A stretch of 64,000 bases of DNA from Proteobacteria bacterium UBA2383 (GTDB lineage: Bacteria > Pseudomonadota > Gammaproteobacteria > Competibacterales > Competibacteraceae): assembly GCA_002343485.1 (NCBI GenBank), contig DDST01000077.1, forward strand, positions 18,971-82,970. The letters are read 5' to 3'. Each line of letters starts with the position of its first letter. The first letter of the stretch is position 1. The translations under genes were made by a program, and so were the position numbers. The notes beneath the pieces were generated by a model. That model was not told where the DNA came from. It was given only the letters and a program-made list of their open reading frames with translations, and did not search any database. Of the stretch, positions 8,658-18,536 are shown piece by piece.

Positions 8658-9818
8658 TTACAGTCCTGCCGCGTCACGCAGTGCCTCAGCCCGGTCGGTG
8701 CGCTCCCAGGTAAATTCTGGCTCTTCCCGGCCAAAGTGACCGTAGGCGGCGGTCTTGCGGTAGATTGGCTGGATCAAGCCCAACATTTTGACCAGACCGT
8801 AGGGGCGTAGATCAAAATGGCCCCGGATGATCTCGACGAGCCGGTCTTCATCCAGCTTGCCGGTGCCGAAGGTATTAATACTGATTGAGGTGGGTTCAGC
8901 TACGCCAATTGCATAGGACACCTGAATTTCACATTTGTCTGCCAAGCCAGCCGCGACGATGTTCTTGGCGACATAGCGGGCGGCGTAGGCAGCGGAACGG
9001 TCGACCTTGGAAGGGTCCTTACCGGAAAAAGCACCGCCGCCGTGATGGGCGGAGCCGCCGTAGGTATCGACGATGATCTTGCGCCCCGTCAAGCCACAGT
9101 CGCCAACCGGACCGCCAATGACAAAACTGCCGGTTGGGTTGATGTGGTATTGGGTATGTTTATCCAGCCACTCACCGGGTAGCACTGGCAGGATGATATT
9201 TTCCATCACCGCCTCGCGTAGCAGTTTATAGCTGATATCTCCATCGTGTTGAGTCGATAATACGACCGCTTCGATCCCGGCAACCTGATTGCCTTCGTAG
9301 CGGAAGGTCACCTGACTCTTGGCATCGGGCCGTAGCCACGGCAACACCCCGCTTTTGCGCATCTCCGCTTGGCGTTGCACCAACCGATGGGCGTAGGTGA
9401 TCGGGGCTGGCATGAGCACATCCGTTTCATTCGTGGCATAGCCGAACATCAAGCCTTGGTCACCAGCACCTTGCTCCTCTGGTTTCTCACGATTTACACC
9501 CTGAGCGATGTTGGCAGATTGTTTACCGATGCAGGACAGCACCGCGCAGGTAGCACCGTCGAAGCCGACATTGGAGTTGTCATAGCCAATGCCAACGACG
9601 GTATCGCGCACGATCTGATCAAAATCCACCCACGCTGAGGTGGTAATCTCGCCGGCCAGTACGACAACGCCAGTTTTAATCAGGGTTTCGCAAGCGACTC
9701 GAGCTTTAGGATCCTCAACAATAATGGCATCCAGTACGGCATCGGAAATCTGGTCAGCGATTTTATCGGGATGCCCCTCGGAAACAGATTCGGAGGTAAA
9801 CAGATAGGTTCGGCTCAT
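8658..9818 (-). CDS. metK: S-adenosylmethionine synthetase
   Basis: Makes S-adenosylmethionine from methionine and ATP. Recognisable motifs: [20 protein letters not shown] at the N-terminus, [16 protein letters not shown], the phosphate-binding [19 protein letters not shown], and the C-terminal [14 protein letters not shown]. The open frame begins at 9872, but the conserved N-terminus starts at [12 protein letters not shown] (9818), preceded by GAGGA. This gives 386 residues, close to the usual length. It is the first gene of the metK-ahcY-metF group. No SAM riboswitch was seen upstream. Confidence 0.96.
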   Translation of the reverse strand: MSRTYLFTSESVSEGHPDKIADQISDAVLDAIIVEDPKARVACETLIKTGVVVLAGEITTSAWVDFDQIVRDTVVGIGYDNSNVGFDGATCAVLSCIGKQSANIAQGVNREKPEEQGAGDQGLMFGYATNETDVLMPAPITYAHRLVQRQAEMRKSGVLPWLRPDAKSQVTFRYEGNQVAGIEAVVLSTQHDGDISYKLLREAVMENIILPVLPGEWLDKHTQYHINPTGSFVIGGPVGDCGLTGRKIIVDTYGGSAHHGGGAFSGKDPSKVDRSAAYAARYVAKNIVAAGLADKCEIQVSYAIGVAEPTSISINTFGTGKLDEDRLVEIIRGHFDLRPYGLVKMLGLIQPIYRKTAAYGHFGREEPEFTWERTDRAEALRDAAGL

Positions 9819-10075
9819 AAGATGGCAATCCTCGAACGGCAGTGGCAATGGAGATAGCAAGCGCTGAAGCAATAGCGATCATGTAAATATTATTTAGTCT
9901 ACTCGGAAGATACGGTATTTGCATCTGTATTTTTTATGCTATTTAGTTATTTTCTTAGTCTTTCAACAGTTCAGAAAAGAACCTTAGCATGGTCTTCTAT
10001 TTTGAACTTGACCGGTGATAGCGCGTCTCTTCGTTCGTTGCTTTCATTTCCATAGGTGATGGAGGGCGTAAATGC

Positions 10076-10822
10076 ATGGCACTTCTCAAGACGGCTAACT
10101 ATCTGAACGCGGCTACTTTCGGCGTACTGTTACTGGCTGATGCAGCGTTGCCTGCTTGGGCCGCTAGCGGCCATCGGTATGAGGAAGTGTTCCAGGGGGT
10201 TGCCCGTGACGAGCGTGGTGAGATTGCCTACGTTGAGGAACATCGCATGATTTATGAGGATGGCCGTCCGCACCGCAATGAAACTCATTATTTGGATGCC
10301 AGTGGCCAGGAAATTGCGGTGTTGATCTCCCGCTTTACGACACATCCTTATGTACCTAATTATTCTTTTCAAGATCACCGCCTTGGTCGCCAGGATGGTA
10401 CTTTTGTAGATGGTGCTTGGGTCAAGATCTACAGTCGATCTGATCAGGAAGCACCAGTACAGCAGGACATGCTGCGTCTGGAGGAGGGCATGGTCACCAG
10501 TCAGGGTTTGCATATTTACCTGCGCGACCATTTAGCGGAGCTGGCTGAAGGTCATGCGGTTAAGCAGGCGCGCTTCCTGGTTCCTTTGGAAGGCCGTGAT
10601 TTCATGTTTCATATCCGCCGGTTGGATGAGCTCAGAGAACCCGATACCGTTGCTCTCAATATTGAGGGTGACAGTGGATTCTTGCAGTTATTTGCGCCGA
10701 AATTGGAGGTTCACTATGATCTTGAAACGCGCCGGTTACTGTCCTACCAGGGGGCTTCAAATTTGCTTGATGCCAATCACAAGGCACAGAATGTGACTAT
10801 TGCTTACCGCTATATTGATTAG
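10076..10822 (+). CDS. Secreted protein of unknown function
   Basis: A 248-residue product with an apparent signal peptide (hydrophobic core ATFGVLLLADAALPAWA, cleavage probably after AWA), so it is likely periplasmic. The body is hydrophilic and beta-rich by eye, with no cysteines or catalytic motif I can identify. The start is supported by GGAGGG nine bases upstream. It is followed 100 bases later by moaD on the same strand, without an obvious functional link. I do not recognise the family. Confidence 0.75.
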   Translation: MALLKTANYLNAATFGVLLLADAALPAWAASGHRYEEVFQGVARDERGEIAYVEEHRMIYEDGRPHRNETHYLDASGQEIAVLISRFTTHPYVPNYSFQDHRLGRQDGTFVDGAWVKIYSRSDQEAPVQQDMLRLEEGMVTSQGLHIYLRDHLAELAEGHAVKQARFLVPLEGRDFMFHIRRLDELREPDTVALNIEGDSGFLQLFAPKLEVHYDLETRRLLSYQGASNLLDANHKAQNVTIAYRYID

Positions 10823-10925
10823 GAATCGGCCGGGTATCTGGTTCGCTCAGCTAGAACTGGGCATCGATCGATATGCGCCTCTACTTTGATCAGGCGAATG
10901 CTCAGGGGGGCACAGGAGGAAATTG

Positions 10926-11159
10926 ATGACTATTCACATCAGATACTTCGCTAGTCTGCGAGATCGTCTGGGACGCGCTGGAGACGAACTGCCGTCCATT
11001 GCAGAATTGACGGTTGCCAGTGTTTGGGCAACGCTACATCCAGAAACACCGCTGCCACCGAATTTACTGGCAGCAGTGAATCTGGAATATGCGGAATTGA
11101 CGCACCCCGTGCGTGACGGGGATGAGGTCGCGTTCTTTCCACCGGTCACAGGAGGATAG
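10926..11159 (+). CDS. moaD: Molybdopterin synthase sulfur carrier subunit MoaD (or MoaD-like ubiquitin-fold protein)
   Basis: A 77-residue beta-grasp protein starting MTIHIRYFASLRDRLG and ending VAFFPPVTGG. The terminal Gly-Gly is the site that is adenylated and thiocarboxylated before sulfur transfer in molybdenum-cofactor synthesis. The start is the ATG after AGGAGG; the in-frame TTG just before it is less likely. The usual partner moaE is absent here, as are other moa genes, so it stands alone. Another sulfur-carrier role cannot be excluded. Confidence 0.87.
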   Translation: MTIHIRYFASLRDRLGRAGDELPSIAELTVASVWATLHPETPLPPNLLAAVNLEYAELTHPVRDGDEVAFFPPVTGG

Positions 11160-11168
11160 ACAATTGAT

Positions 11169-14100
11169 TTACTGCCCCAAGCTTTCCAGTAGCTTGCGTG
11201 CTTCTTCCTGTTCCGCGAAGGCTGAAACCCCTGCTAGTTTTTCCAGCTCCTGCCGGGCAGCATCCTTACGGCCCAATTTGGCGTAGGCTGCCGCTATGTG
11301 ATAGCGAACCGTAGGTTGATCTGGCAGCTTGTCCGCAGCTTTTTGCAAGAATTCCAAGCCTCGTAGCGCTTCGCCGTGTTGCACCAGAATCCAGCCCAGG
11401 GTATCCGCCACTTCCGGATTGTCCGGCGCTTTATCGTAAGCACGTTCCGCATAACGCAGAGCGCGAGCATCACCTTTTTCGTAGTAAAACCAGGCCAGAT
11501 TGTTGAGGACCACGGCATTATCGGGCAAGCGCTCGGCGAGTTGTTCGTATTCAGTAATCGTTTCCGTCTTGTAGTTTGATTCCTGTAAATACATTGCGTA
11601 TTGCAAGCGCGCTCGATTGTCTTTCGGTTCGCTGGTCAGCCACTGCCGCAGGGTTGCTAGAGCTGCGTCCCGCTCGCCGGTCTGCCACTGGGCATTGGCC
11701 AGCCGTGTCGCGGTCTGACTATTAGGGGTTTTAGCATATGCCGTTTGATAGGCCGTTACTGCTGGGGTAAATTCCTTTTGTTGCAGGTGCAAGTCGCCTT
11801 CCAGTACATAGCCGGTCATCTGGTCTGGGTACAACGCCTGAATTTGCCGGACACCATCCAACGCTTTACCGGTTTCTTGTCTCTGCTGTTGCAATTGCAC
11901 TCTGGCGACCAGAGCTGGCAGATAATTATTTTGAATCGCCAATGACTGGTCGAGCGATGCGGCTGCGGCTTTGATATCTTTGGCGGCGCCCTGCGCCATC
12001 GCTGCTAGATACCAGGGTTCCGGCGATTGCGGTAACAGGGCTGCCAGTTTTTGGAAGCTCACCACCGCTTCAGCCGTCTTGCCACTATTAGCCTGGGTCA
12101 GTCCCAGCGCCCGCACGACCCGAGGCTCCTCCGGTTTCGCTGCCGCCAGTTTCTGGATCACGGTTAGCGCTTTCTCCTTACTGCCACGATTTGTGTATTC
12201 CTGGGCCAGCGCTAAACCAGCCTCACTGGAGTTTGGCAGCCGGTTCCAAGCCTGTTCCAATAACCGCAGCGACTCGTCGGTACGCCCTAACAGCGCTGCT
12301 AAGCGCAGCAGGGCTGGGAGGTTGTCAGGATCACGCTCCAGAATCTGCCGGTAGCGTAGTTGCGCACCAGCCTGGCTGCCGGTTTTGATCTCCAGCGCCG
12401 CCAAGTTCATCTGGGCGGGAACATGGTCCGGCTTCAGTTTTAGTGCTTGCTCAAAGGCCGTCCGCGCTGCTGGATCATTACCCTGAGCGAGATAAACTGC
12501 GCCAAGCAGATTGAATGCGCCCGGCTCATTAGGTCGTTTTTCGGTCAGTTCCTTGGCGACGGTAAGCGCCTTGTCGAATTCCTTTTGCTGGAGGTAAGCC
12601 TGCACCAACAGAGTGTCGGCCTGTTGTAAGCCACGATCCAGGGTGACTGCACCAGCCCCTTCGTCACCTTGTTCCCGCTTTGCAAGCTGTTCATATTCAG
12701 CGATAGCCTCTTCTCGCCGTCCCAGCCGTTGCAGTTCAGTGGCTAATCGTGTGCGCACTTGAACGTCATCCGGGTGTGCTGTGAGCCAGTCCTGCAGCGT
12801 CTTCAATGCCGCTTCACTATCGCCAGTCACCTGTTGTGCACCGGCTAGCATGAGCACTGTCTGGCTGTCTGGGGTCTTGGCATAAGCTGCCCGGTAAGCT
12901 GTCAGCGCCTTAGTGAAATCCTTCTGCCGCACATACAGATTTCCTTCGAGGCGGTAACCGGCATTCAGATTGGGAAACTGCTTCTGCAATGCTTTGGCGC
13001 CGGCCAGCGCTTCGGTGAATTTCTGTTGTTGGGCTTGCAATTCGACGCGCGCCACCAGTGAGGGTAAATAGTCACCCTGAACGGCCAGTGCCTTGTCAAT
13101 GGCAGCGGCAGCATCCTTGAAGTTCTGGGTACGCGCCTGGGTTAAGGCCACCAGATGCCAGGGTTCCGGCGATTGCGGTTGCAATTCCGCCAGCTTGCGG
13201 AACGCCTTGATTGCATCATCGGGGCGGCCATCCGCCAGCAGCGCCAGACCGAGCGCTCGTTGTGCCGCCGGATGCTCGGGATTGGCCGCTTCCAGTCCAC
13301 GCGCCACATTCAGCGCTTTCACATTCAGCGCCGCGGCCTGGTACTGGCCGATCAGCGCCAGACCAGCTTCCAGTGACGCCGGATTTTTATCCCAGGCTTG
13401 CTCCAGCCAGCGTAGCACCTGCTCACGTTGTCCCGCTTGTTCGGCCAGTCCCGCTAACCGGAGCAGAGCACCTAGATTCCCAGGCTCCTTGGTCACCACT
13501 TGTTCGTAGAGCGCCTGAGCAGCATTGCGATTACCCGCTTTCAATTCCAGCAGCGCGAGATTCAGCGCGGGAGTGCTGAAGTCTGGATTCAGCCGCAGTG
13601 CTTGTTCAAACTCACTTCGCGCTTTTTCATTCTCGCCTTTGGCCAGGTACGCTGCACCCAGCAGGTTGCGAGCAATCGGATCACTTGGTTTCTTGGTCAC
13701 CAGCTCATTGGCTGCGGCAATGGCCTTGTCAAATTCTTTTTGTTGTAGATAGGCTTGCACCAGCAACAAGTCTGCCTGGAGTACGTCTTGTCCTAGATCC
13801 ACCAAACCTTGCAGCTCGCGAACCGCATCGTCAGCTTTACCTTCTCCGAGCCGTGATAGCGCCAACTGAGTGCGGATATTGGTGGCATCTGGGGCAATCT
13901 GGGCGGCTTTTTGCAGATATTCCGAACCCTTAGCGTAATCACGGTTTTGCAGATAGGCGCTGCCAAGTAGCGCTAGCAATTGGGCATCGTCTGGCGTTTG
14001 GGCCAGTGCTGGGGTCAGGGTGTCGATGGCCTGGCCGGGTTTTTCAAGTTTGAGTTGAGTGGCAGCTAACAGTAATCGCGCTGGCAGATAGCCCGGTAGA

Positions 14101-15119
14101 CGGCTAACGAAGGACGTTAAATATTGATCGGCCTGCCCTAAATTACCTTGTTCGTAGTTGATCGAGCCAAGCAAGAATTGAGTGCCAGGATGATCCGGGG
14201 TAACTTTCACTACCTGCAACAGGGCTTCCTGGGCTGCTGTTAGCTCCTTCTTTTGAAACAGGATGCTGCCACGTAGGTAGTTGGCTTCCGGTAAATTCGG
14301 CTGGCGCTTGCGAACCGCTTCAACATCGGCCAGCGCTTCGTCTTGCTTGCCTTGGGCGATCAGGATCTGTACCCGCTCCAATAAGGCAGCAGTGCTTTCC
14401 GGTTGCAATTCGAGAATGTGCTGTAGGACTTTCAATGCAGCTGGATCGTCATTTTGCAAACGATGCAAGCGCACTTTGACAAACCAGGGGCGTACATCGT
14501 TGGGGTCCTGCTTGCTGGCTTTGCTAGAGAAAGCCTCAGCCTCGCTGTAATTACGGTTGACCAGTGCCAACTGGCTCATTCCCAGCAAGGCGTCAGGATC
14601 ATCCGGTTGCAGTTTTAGCGCCTGATCCAGATGAATCTTGGCCGCATCGGGCTGACCCAGCGCTAATCCAGCCAATCCTTGCAAAGCCAGCAAGGTGGCC
14701 TGGATGGCCGGTGGATCGCTTGCTTCCTGCGTCAATTCCAGCACTTTCTGGTTCTGACCTTGCAACAGATAGGCTCGGGCCAACAGCAGCAACCAAGCGG
14801 TTCGTTCAGAACCTAACTCCCGGGCGCGTTGCAACTCTTTCTCCGCTGGTGCGCCGTTGCCCGTCTTCACATAAATCTGCCCCAGTAACAACCGTGCATC
14901 GCGATTTTCCGGATTCTTCTGTAGAGCGTTTTTCAGCTCAATAACACTGGCTTGCCATTCTTGCTTGGCTTGATAGTCTCGGGCCCGCTGAACGTGTTCA
15001 GCATCGGTAGTGCGATCACCGCAACCTGCCAACCCGGTGATGATGCCGGTTCCTAGACAGCAACCGAGCGCCAGCGCGCGCAAGGGCAAAAAAGTTGATA
15101 AGCGATGACGAAACTTCAT
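11169..15119 (-). CDS. prsT: Giant TPR-repeat lipoprotein, PEP-CTERM/exosortase-system PrsT type
   Basis: About 1316 residues: a lipoprotein signal (ALALGCCLGTGIITGLAGC, lipidated cysteine near residue 33) followed by tetratricopeptide repeats almost to the end. The first repeats (ARDYQAKQEWQASVIELKNA) resemble the PEP-CTERM-associated TPR lipoprotein family. Family members I know are nearer 900 residues; the excess is explained by an internal duplication of about 390 residues, with LLVQAYLQQKEFDKA occurring in both copies (gene positions near 13,750 and 12,600). The start at 15119 follows GGAG; an upstream in-frame TTG is less likely. No exosortase gene is nearby, but a sorting-tail remnant lies at 25.5 kb. 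It is convergent with moaD, nine bases apart. Confidence 0.85.
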   Translation of the reverse strand: MKFRHRLSTFLPLRALALGCCLGTGIITGLAGCGDRTTDAEHVQRARDYQAKQEWQASVIELKNALQKNPENRDARLLLGQIYVKTGNGAPAEKELQRARELGSERTAWLLLLARAYLLQGQNQKVLELTQEASDPPAIQATLLALQGLAGLALGQPDAAKIHLDQALKLQPDDPDALLGMSQLALVNRNYSEAEAFSSKASKQDPNDVRPWFVKVRLHRLQNDDPAALKVLQHILELQPESTAALLERVQILIAQGKQDEALADVEAVRKRQPNLPEANYLRGSILFQKKELTAAQEALLQVVKVTPDHPGTQFLLGSINYEQGNLGQADQYLTSFVSRLPGYLPARLLLAATQLKLEKPGQAIDTLTPALAQTPDDAQLLALLGSAYLQNRDYAKGSEYLQKAAQIAPDATNIRTQLALSRLGEGKADDAVRELQGLVDLGQDVLQADLLLVQAYLQQKEFDKAIAAANELVTKKPSDPIARNLLGAAYLAKGENEKARSEFEQALRLNPDFSTPALNLALLELKAGNRNAAQALYEQVVTKEPGNLGALLRLAGLAEQAGQREQVLRWLEQAWDKNPASLEAGLALIGQYQAAALNVKALNVARGLEAANPEHPAAQRALGLALLADGRPDDAIKAFRKLAELQPQSPEPWHLVALTQARTQNFKDAAAAIDKALAVQGDYLPSLVARVELQAQQQKFTEALAGAKALQKQFPNLNAGYRLEGNLYVRQKDFTKALTAYRAAYAKTPDSQTVLMLAGAQQVTGDSEAALKTLQDWLTAHPDDVQVRTRLATELQRLGRREEAIAEYEQLAKREQGDEGAGAVTLDRGLQQADTLLVQAYLQQKEFDKALTVAKELTEKRPNEPGAFNLLGAVYLAQGNDPAARTAFEQALKLKPDHVPAQMNLAALEIKTGSQAGAQLRYRQILERDPDNLPALLRLAALLGRTDESLRLLEQAWNRLPNSSEAGLALAQEYTNRGSKEKALTVIQKLAAAKPEEPRVVRALGLTQANSGKTAEAVVSFQKLAALLPQSPEPWYLAAMAQGAAKDIKAAAASLDQSLAIQNNYLPALVARVQLQQQRQETGKALDGVRQIQALYPDQMTGYVLEGDLHLQQKEFTPAVTAYQTAYAKTPNSQTATRLANAQWQTGERDAALATLRQWLTSEPKDNRARLQYAMYLQESNYKTETITEYEQLAERLPDNAVVLNNLAWFYYEKGDARALRYAERAYDKAPDNPEVADTLGWILVQHGEALRGLEFLQKAADKLPDQPTVRYHIAAAYAKLGRKDAARQELEKLAGVSAFAEQEEARKLLESLGQ

Positions 15120-15341
15120 AGCGGACTCCAAAAGTGGGGCATTAAGCTGGAGACAATAGATATATGAGTATGGTGATTATAGGTGAACCCCTGTGCCATC
15201 TGACGGCTGGACTGGCAAATTTCAGCTTGATTTAAGGGATGTACCGTAAAGTATTGCCCAAGGTCATGGCTGGAATGTGCTTTAGCCACGATAACCGGCT
15301 ACGGCTGGTATGTTCCAAATTCACTCGATTGAGGAAATTTT

Positions 15342-15656
15342 ATGAGTATTCGTAGACCGCTGTTCGCTGTTGTCACGCTCGCCACAATAATCTTCACTAT
15401 CCCTTCTTTCGCCTCTGAAACCAAAGATATGACGCCAGCGGCCAGCTCGTCCGTTGCTGCGACGGCCCCCATTACTAAGGCGCAGGCCACGGAGATGGCG
15501 CTCAAGGCGCATCCAGGCACAGTCACTAAGGCGTATGAAGACAGCCATAAAGGCAAGCAGACTTGGGAGGTCAAGATTAACGGCAACGACGGTAAAAAGT
15601 GGGAGGTGTACTACGAGATCGCAACAGGGGCATTGGTCGACGAAAAAAGTAAGTAA
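15342..15656 (+). CDS. Small periplasmic PepSY-domain protein
   Basis: A 104-residue product with a signal peptide (VVTLATIIFTIPSFA) and a single PepSY-like domain: ITKAQATEMALKAHPGTVTKAYED, then the WEVKINGNDGKKWEVYYEIATGALV hairpin. GAGGAAATTTT precedes the start. PepSY proteins are often placed beside sensor kinases or redox proteins. This one opens a run of redox genes ending in a two-component system, and a second PepSY protein lies at 18.2 kb. A sensory or modulating role is inferred. Confidence 0.85.
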   Translation: MSIRRPLFAVVTLATIIFTIPSFASETKDMTPAASSSVAATAPITKAQATEMALKAHPGTVTKAYEDSHKGKQTWEVKINGNDGKKWEVYYEIATGALVDEKSK

Positions 15657-15725
15657 TTACAAAGACATTTTCTATATATAACATTACCTCCTCGCTGGCG
15701 TTGCTGCCATGGCGGAGGTCCACCG

Positions 15726-16358
15726 GTGCATCACACTATGACCGGCCACAACGCCGAAATCATCATTTGGGACCCCTGGGTACGCCTGTTTCACTGGAGC
15801 CTGGTCCTTGCCTTTACGCTGTCTTATTTCAGCCAAGGCGAGTTGTTCGCAGAATTTCTGCAAAATGTGGATGGCGCGCTGTTGCAAACGGTCCATGTTT
15901 GGTCCGGTTATACGATTGCCGGATTGCTTGCTTTTCGCCTGATCTGGGGGTTTATCGGACCTCGTTATGCCCGATTCAGTGATTTCGTGCGCGGTCCGGC
16001 GGAAGTCCTGACCTATACCAAGAACGTACTAACGCTGCGTGCGCCTCGCTATCTCGGTCACAATCCTGCTGGCGGCGCGATGATCGTCATTTTGTTGCTG
16101 AGTTTGCTCCTCACTGTTGCTGCTGGCTTGATGCTCTACGGTGCCGGCAAAGGATTGGGTCCGCTAGCTGGACTGATGCTGAACAGCAGCGATGCTACCA
16201 TCGATTTCATTGAGGAATTCCATGAATTCTTTGCTAATTTCACATTAATTTTGGTGGTTGGGCATCTGACTGGCGTGATCTGGGAAAGTCTTCTTCACCG
16301 CGAAAATCTCACTCACGCCATGATCACCGGGCGCAAGCGTGTTCAAGAAGAGATATAG
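15726..16358 (+). CDS. Cytochrome b561-type membrane protein
   Basis: A 210-residue integral membrane protein of the hydrogenase/cytochrome b561 kind with four likely membrane spans. Candidate heme ligands are histidines in VRLFHWSLVLAF, TVHVWSGYTIAG, EEFHEFFANF and VVGHLTGV. The start is a GTG seven bases after GGAGG. It is followed 30 bases later by a cytochrome c gene and then fccB, suggesting that electrons from a periplasmic donor pass through it to or from quinone. The direction of flow is inference. Confidence 0.88.
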   Translation: MHHTMTGHNAEIIIWDPWVRLFHWSLVLAFTLSYFSQGELFAEFLQNVDGALLQTVHVWSGYTIAGLLAFRLIWGFIGPRYARFSDFVRGPAEVLTYTKNVLTLRAPRYLGHNPAGGAMIVILLLSLLLTVAAGLMLYGAGKGLGPLAGLMLNSSDATIDFIEEFHEFFANFTLILVVGHLTGVIWESLLHRENLTHAMITGRKRVQEEI

Positions 16359-16388
16359 CGTTTCATAAATCCCAAAGGAGGTAGCGGC

Positions 16389-16772
16389 ATGATTTCACAT
16401 TTGCGTTTTGTTTTTTTGGGGCTTTCTAGTTTGACACTGCTGATTCCTTTCACTGGACAGGCTGCACCGCCACCCGGTCGCCTGTTAGCGTCCCAATGCG
16501 CTCAATGCCACGGTACCGACGGGCGGTCGGTCGGCGGCATGGACCGCCTGGCGGGAGAAAGCATGAACGAACTTTGGGAAGAAATGCTGGAAATGAAGTA
16601 TAGCGGTGATATGGGTGACATCATGCACCGCCAGGCAAAGGGTTACACTGAGGAGCAAATCCGGCTGATTGCTCAGTACTATGCAGGAACAAGCAGTCGT
16701 GGCAATGCCACTGGAGGTGAAGGCGGCCTTAGCCATGAAGAAGGCGATACACATGAAGAGCATGACGATTGA
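16389..16772 (+). CDS. Class I cytochrome c, probable FccA-like subunit
   Basis: A 127-residue exported monoheme cytochrome: signal peptide (FLGLSSLTLLIPFTGQA), heme-binding CAQCH and a plausible methionine ligand region (MLEMKYSGDMGDIMHRQAKG). It ends in an unusual acidic and histidine-rich tail (SHEEGDTHEEHDD) that could bind metal. AAAGGAGG lies eight bases before the start. Its position directly before fccB suggests it is the heme subunit of flavocytochrome c sulfide dehydrogenase. It is also similar in size to SoxE-type cytochromes. Confidence 0.85.
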   Translation: MISHLRFVFLGLSSLTLLIPFTGQAAPPPGRLLASQCAQCHGTDGRSVGGMDRLAGESMNELWEEMLEMKYSGDMGDIMHRQAKGYTEEQIRLIAQYYAGTSSRGNATGGEGGLSHEEGDTHEEHDD

Positions 16773-16829
16773 CCGGTGTTTTCCTTGCCTCTCCATGCCC
16801 GGCTGAATTGAACTCGAAGGAGAAATATC

Positions 16830-18104
16830 ATGAATACGCTTTCTCGCCGCCACTTTCTAAAATTGATGGGGGCTACGGCAGCCGTTGCCGCGAGTCCTGC
16901 TGCCTTGCGCGCGCAAACTACTTCTGCCACGGGCCGCGTGGTGGTGGTTGGCGGCGGTTTCGCGGGTGCCACTATCGCTAAGTATCTGCGCCACTGGAGC
17001 GGTGGCAACGTCGCTGTCACGCTAGTGGATGCTAATCTTGCCCATGTCTCCTGCATTCTCAGCAACCTGGCGTTGAACAGCTCGATGAGTTTGTCGCAAA
17101 TCACTTTTAATTATGAGGCCCTTAAGCAGAAATACGGTGTTAACTTTGTGCAGGGCCGGGCAGCTGGTATCGATAACGACAAACAGCAATTGAAGTTGGA
17201 TAGTGGAATCTTGCTCGATTATGAACGGCTTATCCTAGCGCCTGGTATCGATTTCGCCGCAATTCCCGGCCTTGATTCCAGCCTGGTTCCGCACGCTTGG
17301 CAAGCGGGTCCGCAAACAACCCTGCTCAAGCAGCAGCTAGCTGCTATGCCCAGCCGTGGAACCTTTGTTCTGACCATTCCTAAAGCCCCCTACCGTTGCC
17401 CGCCTGGGCCGTATGAACGGGCCTGTGTGGTAGCCGACTATTTGAAGCGCAAGAAACCGGGTTCCAACGTGATCGTGCTGGATGCGAATCCCAAGATCAT
17501 GGCCGAAGAGCATACTTTTACCACAGCGTTCAACCAGACCTATGCGGGCGTTATTGAATACCACTCCAATGTTCTGTTAAATGAAGTGGAAGTGGTGTCC
17601 TCGACGAAGCGGATTGCCAGGACCAGCCAAGGAAATTTTCCGGCCCATGTACTCAACGTGATTCCTCCACAGAAGGCTGGAAAAATTGTCTTCGATGTAG
17701 GATTGGTGCCATCGGGACAGAACTGGGCATCCGTTAATCCGCTGACCTATGAATCCACCCTGATACCCGGCTCTAAAATTCATATCATCGGCGATTCGCA
17801 GGGGACCAGTCAGCCGAAGTCGGGGCATATCGCTAATGCCGAAGCCAAGGTTTGCGCTGATGCCATTCTGCGCGCCTTCGCTGGTGAAGAACCCGATCCT
17901 GCGCCGGTCACGAACTCGGCCTGTTACAGCCCGATTACCGCTAAAACGGCTTCCTGGTTGACTGCTGTGTTCGCGTATAACCCAAATACAGGCGCGATGG
18001 AAGCCGTGCCGGAATCGTTTGGCGAAGCGCCCGCTGCAACTGAGGAAAACTACGAAAAAATGTTCGATTGGGCTGGCAACCTGTTTGGTGACACCTTCGC
18101 CTAA
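16830..18104 (+). CDS. fccB: Flavocytochrome c sulfide dehydrogenase, flavoprotein subunit
   Basis: A 424-residue FAD protein that oxidises sulfide and passes electrons to a cytochrome c. It begins with a Tat signal (SRRHFLKLMGATAAVAASP), so it should be exported folded with its flavin. The dinucleotide fold is VVVVGGGFAGATIAKYL. Cys190 (YRCPPGPYERA) and Cys365 (NSACYSPI) are placed like the redox-active cysteine pair of this family, and HIIGDSQGTSQPKSGHIAN is the second FAD-binding segment. It follows the cytochrome c gene, and a PepSY protein and two-component system follow it. Confidence 0.93.
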   Translation: MNTLSRRHFLKLMGATAAVAASPAALRAQTTSATGRVVVVGGGFAGATIAKYLRHWSGGNVAVTLVDANLAHVSCILSNLALNSSMSLSQITFNYEALKQKYGVNFVQGRAAGIDNDKQQLKLDSGILLDYERLILAPGIDFAAIPGLDSSLVPHAWQAGPQTTLLKQQLAAMPSRGTFVLTIPKAPYRCPPGPYERACVVADYLKRKKPGSNVIVLDANPKIMAEEHTFTTAFNQTYAGVIEYHSNVLLNEVEVVSSTKRIARTSQGNFPAHVLNVIPPQKAGKIVFDVGLVPSGQNWASVNPLTYESTLIPGSKIHIIGDSQGTSQPKSGHIANAEAKVCADAILRAFAGEEPDPAPVTNSACYSPITAKTASWLTAVFAYNPNTGAMEAVPESFGEAPAATEENYEKMFDWAGNLFGDTFA

Positions 18105-18111
18105 ATTAACC

Positions 18112-18182
18112 GGGGACTGTCCGCCAACATTCTCTTGCCTTTGACGCTTCTCCTCTAGGGAGAGGGCATTGCTACAGTCCCC
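18112..18182. repeat. Long-range inverted repeat after fccB
   Basis: Perfect 9-bp arms GGGGACTGT (18112-18120) and ACAGTCCCC (18174-18182) enclose 53 bases, which themselves contain a partial CTCCTCTAGGGAGAG hairpin. There is no T-run, so it is not a standard terminator. It may be an RNA-processing or stability element between fccB and the PepSY-regulator genes. Confidence 0.5.
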
Positions 18183-18188
18183 AATGCT

Positions 18189-18536
18189 ATGTTTTTCAAA
18201 AAAATCATACTCATCTATCGTCATGGAGGGATCGCGGCCGTCCTGCTGCTGACAACCGGTCTGTTTGTAACGGGGTCAGTGATGGCTGGACGCGATCATG
18301 ACGAAATTCGCCGGTTGCATGGCGCTGGGCAAATTCTCTCGCTGGAAACCATCATCGCCAACCACCGCCATTGGCACCCAGGTGGCCGCTTGCTGGAAGC
18401 GGAACTTGAATCCGAACATGGCCGCTATGTTTATGATCTGAAATTCCTGGATGATGACGGTGTCGTGCGCGAATTTGAATATGACGCCCGCACCGGTGAG
18501 TTATGGCATCTCGAACACGAAGAAGAGCAGGAATAG
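18189..18536 (+). CDS. PepSY-domain protein linked to the two-component system
   Basis: A 115-residue product with one N-terminal hydrophobic segment ([19 protein letters not shown]), likely a signal peptide, and a PepSY-like domain: [14 protein letters not shown], then [26 protein letters not shown]. It ends two bases before the response-regulator start, so it is in one operon with the regulator and kinase. Such small PepSY proteins commonly precede PhoP/PhoQ-like pairs and are thought to act on the kinase sensor domain. The signal sensed is unknown. Confidence 0.85.
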   Translation: MFFKKIILIYRHGGIAAVLLLTTGLFVTGSVMAGRDHDEIRRLHGAGQILSLETIIANHRHWHPGGRLLEAELESEHGRYVYDLKFLDDDGVVREFEYDARTGELWHLEHEEEQE

